From NCBI GenBank assembly GCA_934271735.1, contig CAKQSB010000010.1:4350-68349 (forward strand): a stretch of 64,000 nucleotides of DNA. Direction: 5' to 3'. A program made the translations under genes and the position numbers. The stretch comes from an uncultured Clostridia bacterium (GTDB lineage: Bacteria > Bacillota > Clostridia > Christensenellales > Borkfalkiaceae). Shown here in pieces: positions 59,418 through 64,000 of this stretch. The stretch's first letter is position 1, and every line of letters begins with the position of its first letter. Under the pieces are notes generated by a model that saw only the letters and a program-made list of their open reading frames with translations, ran no database searches and was not told the origin of the DNA.

Positions 59418-60473
59418 TCAGCCGAGTTTTTTGCCGCATTCGGGGCAGAACTTGGCGTTTTCGCCCACTTTTGCTCCACATTCGGGGCAGAATTTGTTTT
59501 TAGCCATAGGCTTTCCGCATTCGGGGCAGAATTTCGAACCTGCCGCAACCGTCTTTCCGCACGAGGGGCAAACAACTCCCGCAGAAGCGTTCTGAGCCTG
59601 ATGTTGAGGCTGAGCCGCGCTAGGAGCCATAGCGCCCGCCATAGCCGCGCCGATGTTCGCGCCCGCGCCCATTCCGATGCCCGCCGCCATAAACGCGCCG
59701 CCCGCTCCGGGGTTAGCCGCCGCGGCTTTCATAGCTTCCGCCGCGGAAACCTTCATAAGAGTATCGGTGGAATCGCCGAGTATGCCGAGCTTCGTTCTCT
59801 CGTCCATCGCTTTGGTAACTTCCTCGGGAAGAGACATATTTTCGATGAAGAGGTTGACGAGTTTAAGCCCGAGTTCCTTGAATTTATCCTGAACGGTTTT
59901 CTTTACGATTTCGTTGAATTCAAGCGTATTCGCGGCAAGATCGAGCGCGGAAACCTTGCTTTCTCCGAGCGAATCGGCAAAGCAGGATAAAAGCATCGAT
60001 TTGAGAAAATCGTTGATATCGTCGGTAACGAACGTGCTGTTTGTTCCGAAAAGTTCTTTTAAGAATACGGCGGGATCGTCCACCTTATAGGAGAACGTAC
60101 CGAACGCCCTTACTCTTATCATTCCGAATCTCGAATCGCTCATCATAATGGGGTTTTTCGTTCCCCACTGAATGTTCGTGAACTGCTTGGTGTTTACGAA
60201 ATAAACGTCGCAGGTGATGGGCGTCTGAAATCCGTATTTCCAGCCCGCGAGCTTGGAAAGTATCGGGAAAATATCGGTGCCGAGTTCGTAAAGTCCCGGT
60301 CCGAAAACGTCCGCTATCTGCCCTTTATGCACGAAAATCGCGCACTGGGATTCCTTTACGGTGAGAGTCGATTTATTGTTGATTTCTCTGCCGAAATTTT
60401 TAAGCGGATATTTATAAACTAAAGTATTTTTGCTGTCGTCGTTCCAGACGAGATTTAATCTGAAAAGAGCCAT
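59418..60473 (-). CDS. SPFH-domain protein with zinc-ribbon tail (YdjI-like)
   Basis: 351 aa. Residues about 1-235 form an SPFH/Band-7-type domain of the virion-core class (ESQCAIFVHKGQIADVFGPG, RFGMIRVRAFGTFSYKVDD). An Ala/Gly-rich linker follows (about 240-290), then zinc ribbons: CPSCGK..CPECGK..CPECGA..CPECGK. This is the layout of B. subtilis YdjI, which recruits the phage-shock protein PspA to the membrane with YdjG and YdjH. No pspA or ydjH is in the window. AGGAGT precedes the ATG. Confidence 0.82.
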   Translation of the reverse strand: MALFRLNLVWNDDSKNTLVYKYPLKNFGREINNKSTLTVKESQCAIFVHKGQIADVFGPGLYELGTDIFPILSKLAGWKYGFQTPITCDVYFVNTKQFTNIQWGTKNPIMMSDSRFGMIRVRAFGTFSYKVDDPAVFLKELFGTNSTFVTDDINDFLKSMLLSCFADSLGESKVSALDLAANTLEFNEIVKKTVQDKFKELGLKLVNLFIENMSLPEEVTKAMDERTKLGILGDSTDTLMKVSAAEAMKAAAANPGAGGAFMAAGIGMGAGANIGAAMAGAMAPSAAQPQHQAQNASAGVVCPSCGKTVAAGSKFCPECGKPMAKNKFCPECGAKVGENAKFCPECGKKLG

Positions 60474-60551
60474 ATTTTTTACACTCCTTTGTTTTATATG
60501 CTTAGTATATCATAATATGCCGTTTTTTACAAGAGATTTCGAGGTATTCGG

Positions 60552-60595
60552 ATAAAAAAAAGGCAACCCGGGGTAAAACTCGCCGAAGTTGCCGT
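60552..60595 (-). terminator. Terminator of the metal-resistance operon
   Basis: GGCAAC and GTTGCC pair with an imperfect inner stem; on the minus strand TTTTTTTT follows. Confidence 0.75.
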
Positions 60596-60620
60596 TTTAT
60601 ATTTGTTTTAATATCGATTT

Positions 60621-62534
60621 TTATTTCGATATCGAATTCCGACGGTCGTTGACCTTCATCGCGCGCATCGCGTTTAAAATGGCAAGCACCGCCACGCCTA
60701 CGTCCGCAAACACGGCTATCCACATACCGTACGCGCCTAAAAGTCCGAACGCGGAAAGAACAAGTACGAGGAACTTCACGCCGAGCGCGAAAACTATGTT
60801 CTCTTTTACGATACGCATCGTCTTTTTCGCAATTCTCTTGGCAAGAACGATATCGTGAAGATTGTCGTGCATCAAAACCACGTCCGAAGCCTCGATCGCG
60901 CTGTCGCTGCCCACGCCGCCCATCGAAATGCCTACGTCTGCTCTCATAAGTACGGGCGCGTCGTTTATACCGTCTCCGACGAACGCAAACACTTCGTTCT
61001 CTTTCCTGTTCGAAATCCGTTCGTCGAGTATGCCGAGTTTATCCTGCGGAAGAAGTTTTGCGTGGTATTCGTCTATCGAAAGTTCGCTCGCGACGCGTTT
61101 CGCGGCGTTCTCGTTGTCGCCCGTGAGCATAGCCACTTTAACGCCCTCTTTTTTCAGGTCGGCAAGAGACTGTTTCGCGTTCGGTTTAACGGTGTCCGTA
61201 AGCTCTATTGCCCCTGCAAAAGTGCCGTTAATCGATATATAGACCGTTGTTTTGTCATTTTCGAGTTGTTTGAACTCAACTTTCTCAAAACGCATAAGAT
61301 CGGCGTTTCCGCAAACTATCGTCTCCCTTTCGCTTACCGCTTTTATGCCCTTTCCCGCGATTTCCTCTATCTCGTAACCCTGCGGAATTTCACCGCCGTA
61401 AGCCTTGACAATGCCTTGGGCTATCGGGTGCGAAGAATGACATTCGCAAATGCTTGCGTACTTTAATATTTCGTCTCTCTTCTCTTCGGGATAAACCCCC
61501 GCAACGGAAAATTCGCCGGTCGTCAGAGTGCCCGTTTTATCGAAGAAAATAACGTTAGTTTTGTTGAGCTGTTCGATAAAGTTCGCGCCTTTTACGAGTA
61601 TTCCCTTGCTGCTCGCGCCGCCTATTCCTCCGAAAAATCCGAGAGGAATACTTATAACCAGCGCGCAAGGACAACTTACCACAAGGAACGTAAGCGCTCT
61701 TTTGATCCAGTCGCCCCAAAGCCGAGCCGAAAATCCGCTGCTAAAGCCTATCACGAGCGACGGAATTACCGCCAGCGCGACCGCAGAAAATACGACGAAA
61801 GGCGTGTAATATTTGGCGAACGTCGAAATAAAGTTCTCGGTTTTCGCCTTTTTTCCGGACGCGTTCTCGACCATATCGAGAATTTTGGAAGCCGTACTGT
61901 CGTAAAATTCTTTGGTAACTCTTATTTCGAGGTTGCCGTCCATAGCGATCGTACCGCTTAAAACCTCGTCGCCCTCTTTAACGAAAACAGGCGCGCTTTC
62001 GCCGGTTAAGGCGCAGGTATTGAGGTTTCCGTGACCTTTCGCGACAACGCCGTCCATAGGAATTTTCTCGCCCGCGATAACGAAAACGCTTTCGCCGACG
62101 GAAACTTCTTCGGGATAAACCTCTACTTTTTCGCCGTCTCTTTCCACTCTTGCCTTATCGGGTCTGATATCCATAAGGTCGGAAATGGATTGTCTCGATT
62201 TTCCCACGGCGTAGCTCTGGAACAGTTCGCCGACCTGATAGAACAGTATTACGGCTACGCTTTCCGCGAAATCGCCCGTACCTTCCACGATACCCAAAGC
62301 GAACGCGCCGAGGGAGGCGACCGTCATAAGAAAGTTCTCGTCGAAAACTTTTCCGTGAGCGATGTTTCTCGCGGCTTTAAACAAAACGTCGTAGCCGGAA
62401 GCGAGATAAATCGCGCCGTAAATCGCAAGCGAAACATAAACGTTCAGACTTACTGTTTTACCCATAATATACACGGCTAAAAAGGCGGCGATACACACCG
62501 AAATCCTTATAGCCGTTTTTTTATTCTTGCTCAT
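60621..62534 (-). CDS. P1B-type heavy-metal ATPase (Zn/Cd/Pb class)
   Basis: 637 aa. Exports metal ions across the membrane at the cost of ATP. The transmembrane metal site SCPCALV has Cys288 and Cys290. The phosphorylation motif DKTGTLT has Asp332. TGES (actuator), SSHP (nucleotide binding), GDGINDAPVL and the last-segment FADVGVAVLAILNA are present; the latter Asp is typical for the Zn/Cd/Pb (P1B-2) class. The usual N-terminal HMA domain is missing and is encoded separately just upstream at 62553. It is the third gene of the arsR-HMA-ATPase operon. Confidence 0.93.
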   Translation of the reverse strand: MSKNKKTAIRISVCIAAFLAVYIMGKTVSLNVYVSLAIYGAIYLASGYDVLFKAARNIAHGKVFDENFLMTVASLGAFALGIVEGTGDFAESVAVILFYQVGELFQSYAVGKSRQSISDLMDIRPDKARVERDGEKVEVYPEEVSVGESVFVIAGEKIPMDGVVAKGHGNLNTCALTGESAPVFVKEGDEVLSGTIAMDGNLEIRVTKEFYDSTASKILDMVENASGKKAKTENFISTFAKYYTPFVVFSAVALAVIPSLVIGFSSGFSARLWGDWIKRALTFLVVSCPCALVISIPLGFFGGIGGASSKGILVKGANFIEQLNKTNVIFFDKTGTLTTGEFSVAGVYPEEKRDEILKYASICECHSSHPIAQGIVKAYGGEIPQGYEIEEIAGKGIKAVSERETIVCGNADLMRFEKVEFKQLENDKTTVYISINGTFAGAIELTDTVKPNAKQSLADLKKEGVKVAMLTGDNENAAKRVASELSIDEYHAKLLPQDKLGILDERISNRKENEVFAFVGDGINDAPVLMRADVGISMGGVGSDSAIEASDVVLMHDNLHDIVLAKRIAKKTMRIVKENIVFALGVKFLVLVLSAFGLLGAYGMWIAVFADVGVAVLAILNAMRAMKVNDRRNSISK

Positions 62535-62543
62535 AATTCTCCG

Positions 62544-62557
62544 TTAATCGACTTATA
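62544..62557 (-). repeat. Dispersed 14-bp motif, copy 11
   Basis: TTAATCGACTTATA lies between the HMA gene and the ATPase gene. As at copy 1, the stop codon of the upstream gene (TAA, 62553-62555 on the minus strand) falls inside it. Confidence 0.8.
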
Positions 62558-62771
62558 GACCGATTATTTCCCAGTCGGGTTCGAGTTTGTTTGCGGTCTT
62601 TTTAACTTCGTCCAGAACGCCCGCCTTGGTTTCGTCGTATTCCAAAGTCATCTTTTCTGCCATAAAATTTACGTTTACGGAAGTTATCCCGTCGATTTTG
62701 GCTACGGCTCTTTCAAGCGCTGCGGCGCAGTTTGCGCAATCCATATTTTTAACTCTTACTATTTTTTTCAT
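62553..62771 (-). CDS. Stand-alone HMA metal-binding protein
   Basis: 72 aa. The ferredoxin-like HMA fold with the metal-binding motif NMDCANCA (Cys12, Cys15). Its end (KTANKLEPDWEIIGL) is typical for the split HMA domain of Firmicutes Zn/Cd ATPases. It lies 19 bp upstream of the ATPase and probably passes metal to it. AGGAGAC precedes the ATG. Confidence 0.9.
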   Translation of the reverse strand: MKKIVRVKNMDCANCAAALERAVAKIDGITSVNVNFMAEKMTLEYDETKAGVLDEVKKTANKLEPDWEIIGL

Positions 62772-62861
62772 TTTTTTGTCTCCTTTTATGTTTATTTTAA
62801 TAAATTTTTTCGGTTCGTAATTCTGTAAGGCGTGTTGTTTTTATATATCCGCCGCGTAAGG

Positions 62862-63230
62862 TTATTCGGCAACGTGTTCTATCGCCATTTCGAAGATTTT
62901 GGCGACGTGTCCGTCCGCAAGCGAATAAAACACTTCTTTGCCGCTTTTTCTCGCTTTAACGAGCTTGCTCTGGCGAAGAATACGGAGTTGATGCGAAATT
63001 GCGGATTTCGTCATTCCGAGAAGCTCGCCGATATCGCAAACGCACATTTCGCTTTCGAAAAGAGCCATTAAGATATTCGTTCTCGTACTGTCGCCGAAAA
63101 CTTTGAAAAGCTCGGCAACGTCGTAAACAACGTCCTCGGACGGCATCATCTTTTTAACTTTTTCCACAACGTTTTTATGCGTATGTTCGCATTCGCAAAC
63201 TTCAATGGTTTCTTCTCTTTCTTCTTTCAT
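62862..63230 (-). CDS. ArsR/SmtB-family metal-sensing repressor (CadC-like)
   Basis: 122 aa. The winged helix has KSAISHQLRILRQSKLVKARKSGK for DNA contact. Metal-site candidates are the N-terminal Cys12, Cys14, His16 and His18 plus Cys63 and Cys65 in MCVCDI, the CadC-type alpha-3N site. The C-terminal helix (DGHVAKIFEMAIEHVAE) could form an alpha-5 zinc site. It should release its operator when Cd, Zn or Pb binds. First gene of the operon. AAAGGAC precedes the ATG. Confidence 0.93.
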   Translation of the reverse strand: MKEEREETIEVCECEHTHKNVVEKVKKMMPSEDVVYDVAELFKVFGDSTRTNILMALFESEMCVCDIGELLGMTKSAISHQLRILRQSKLVKARKSGKEVFYSLADGHVAKIFEMAIEHVAE

Positions 63231-63283
63231 TTCGTACTGTCCTTTGCCCTCTTTTTTGTTAGTCCGAAGTGATTTTTGTGGCT

Positions 63284-63309
63284 AACAGTTGAATAATTGT
63301 TCAACTGTT
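63284..63309 (-). promoter_or_regulatory. ArsR/SmtB-type operator of the metal-resistance operon
   Basis: AACAGTTGAA and TTCAACTGTT are perfect 10-bp inverted arms separated by 6 bp, with the TGAA...TTCA core of SmtB/CadC sites. It begins 3 bp after the -10 box. Confidence 0.88.
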
Positions 63310-63312
63310 TTT

Positions 63313-63341
63313 ATTATATTCCTTTGAAATGTATTTGTCAA
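63313..63341 (-). promoter_or_regulatory. Consensus promoter of the metal-resistance operon
   Basis: On the minus strand TTGACA and TATAAT are 17 bp apart. Both boxes are perfect, so without the repressor expression should be strong. Confidence 0.9.
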
Positions 63342-63500
63342 TGATTTTTCAAAAGTTTTTGAAATTTTTTTAGTTTTGTTCCGTTGTCGACCAAAAATAA
63401 AACGACTTACAAAAAAATTTATATTTTTTTAAAAATACCCCGTAAAAACGCTTGCAATAAATTCGAAAATTTGGTATAGTAATTAAGCATTAAGCGTCAC

Positions 63501-63576
63501 GGGAGCATAGCTCAGCTGGGAGAGCATCTGCCTTACAAGCAGGGGGTCATAGGTTCGAGCCCTATTGTTCCCACCA
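63501..63576 (+). tRNA. tRNA-Val (TAC)
   Basis: Acceptor GGGAGCA/TGTTCCC, D-arm GCTCAGCTGGGAGAGC, anticodon loop CTTACAA, T-arm GGTTCGAGCCC, discriminator A, encoded CCA 63574-63576. A second tRNA follows 5 bp later. Confidence 0.95.
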
Positions 63577-63581
63577 ACGAC

Positions 63582-63656
63582 GCGGGAATGGCTCAGTGGT
63601 AGAGCGTTGCCTTGCCAAGGCAAATGTCGCGAGTTCGAATCTCGTTTCCCGCTCCA
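63582..63656 (+). tRNA. tRNA-Gly (GCC)
   Basis: Acceptor GCGGGAA/TTCCCGC, D-arm GCTCAGTGGTAGAGC, anticodon loop TTGCCAA, T-arm GAGTTCGAATCTC, discriminator T, encoded CCA 63654-63656. Cotranscribed with tRNA-Val. Confidence 0.95.
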
Positions 63657-63659
63657 AAC

Positions 63660-63692
63660 AAAAAAGAACAGGTCAAAGACCTGTTCTTTTTT
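63660..63692 (+). terminator. Terminator of the tRNA-Val/tRNA-Gly unit
   Basis: AAAAAAGAACAGGTC pairs perfectly with GACCTGTTCTTTTTT. Confidence 0.9.
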
Positions 63693-63764
63693 ATTTGGAG
63701 TAGGTTCTCGAGCGAGTACGCGGCAACTTGTTGCCGTCGTTCGCATTTGAGCGCAAGCGAAAAT
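63689..63764 (+). repeat. Post-tRNA repeat, copy 2
   Basis: From TTTTATTTGGAGTAGGTTC to GCGAAAAT. Contains GGCAACTTGTTGCC and a GCGCAAGCG hairpin. Nearly identical to copy 3. Confidence 0.8.
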
Positions 63765-63838
63765 CCAGCCGAGGCACTCCGCCAAACGAAACGCAAAACA
63801 ACAGATAACCTCAAAGGCGGAAACGGCTGTATCTCGTT

Positions 63839-63866
63839 GAGCAGGTCTACGACTTGCCTTTTTTAT
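63839..63866 (+). terminator. Second terminator-like hairpin between repeat copies
   Basis: GCAGGTC and GACTTGC pair (one G-T) and CTTTTTT follows. No gene is visible between this and the previous terminator (63765-63838). Confidence 0.55.
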
Positions 63867-63935
63867 TTGAAGTAGGTTCTCGAGCGAGTACGCGGCAACT
63901 TGTTGCCGTCGTTCGCATTTGAGCGAAGCGAAAAT
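63861..63935 (+). repeat. Post-tRNA repeat, copy 3
   Basis: Direct copy of 63689-63764 with one base missing in the GCGAAGCG hairpin. It follows the second terminator-like hairpin and the same T-rich junction, as if terminator plus repeat were duplicated together. Confidence 0.8.
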
Positions 63936-64000
63936 GTTGCCGTTCCGTTTACGGGCATAAATTTAAACATCGGATATATAAACGGAAACGGCAAAATCCC

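Noticed and set aside
60621..62534. P-type ATPase truncated at its N-terminus
   Set aside because: The missing HMA domain is encoded as a separate intact gene 19 bp upstream, a common arrangement, and the membrane part is complete.
1..64000. CRISPR arrays, rRNA genes, LPXTG anchors, transposase genes
   Set aside because: No spaced direct repeats, rRNA-like sequence, LPXTG motif or transposase-like frame was found on either strand.

Overview
The window reads as a chromosomal segment of a low-to-moderate GC Gram-positive of the Clostridia type, probably an uncultured gut lineage. The evidence is indirect: AGGAG-type ribosome binding sites throughout, encoded CCA on all five tRNAs, lipoprotein signal peptides instead of outer-membrane machinery, a dimeric-type GlyRS, GlnRS, a DUF1858 protein, a CIRCE-like operator, and Ser/Glu-rich surface proteins ending in a KGC-type C-terminal anchor. 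No rRNA, CRISPR array or integrase is visible.

Positions 1-16,900 (+) form one long gene train with no internal terminator. It encodes two sugar-type ABC permeases and their binding lipoprotein, two secreted PTP-like phosphatases, a secreted metallophosphoesterase with Cys-rich repeats, a TIM-barrel-like lipoprotein, a cytoplasmic DUF4838 protein, and two large surface proteins with C-terminal anchors. I read it as a locus that processes (phospho)glycans at the cell surface and imports the product; the ABC ATPase is not in the window. Positions 16,981-25,867 (-) hold cls, htpG with a CIRCE-like operator, minE, minD and a giant lipoprotein. Positions 26,100-28,200 (+) hold a leaderless XRE membrane regulator, a candidate structured RNA and a 10-TM metal-exporter-like gene. 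Positions 28,250-36,100 hold a short-form alaS, tRNA-Cys, ogt, a small lipoprotein, rbsK, tRNA-Ala, galM and mgtE.

Positions 36,250-36,900 hold decayed fragments: the 3' end of an anchored surface protein and the 5' end of a GH13 amylase. Positions 37,033-45,634 (-) carry nine tightly packed, intact genes in P22-like order (TerS-like fragment, small Cys protein, portal, scaffold, major capsid, adaptor, gp10-like protein, two unknowns). There is no large terminase, integrase or lysis gene. tRNA-Glu follows.

Positions 46,285-63,230 hold a cytoplasmic GH20 hexosaminidase, a CvpA-like protein, glnS, glyS, two Cys-repeat surface proteins (one with BspA-type LRRs), a cyclophilin-like lipoprotein, a YdjG/YdjI-like envelope-stress pair with a DUF1858 gene between, and a metal-resistance operon (ArsR regulator, HMA chaperone, P1B ATPase) with a clear operator. 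The window ends with tRNA-Val and tRNA-Gly and a duplicated downstream repeat.

Three dispersed repeat families cut across this map: a 14-bp motif (TATAAGTCGATTAA, 11 intergenic copies), MITE-like elements with 16-bp terminal inverted repeats just upstream of minD and glnS, and a repeat following tRNA terminators. These, the capsid module without a large terminase, and the putative KGC sorting signal are the most unusual items.
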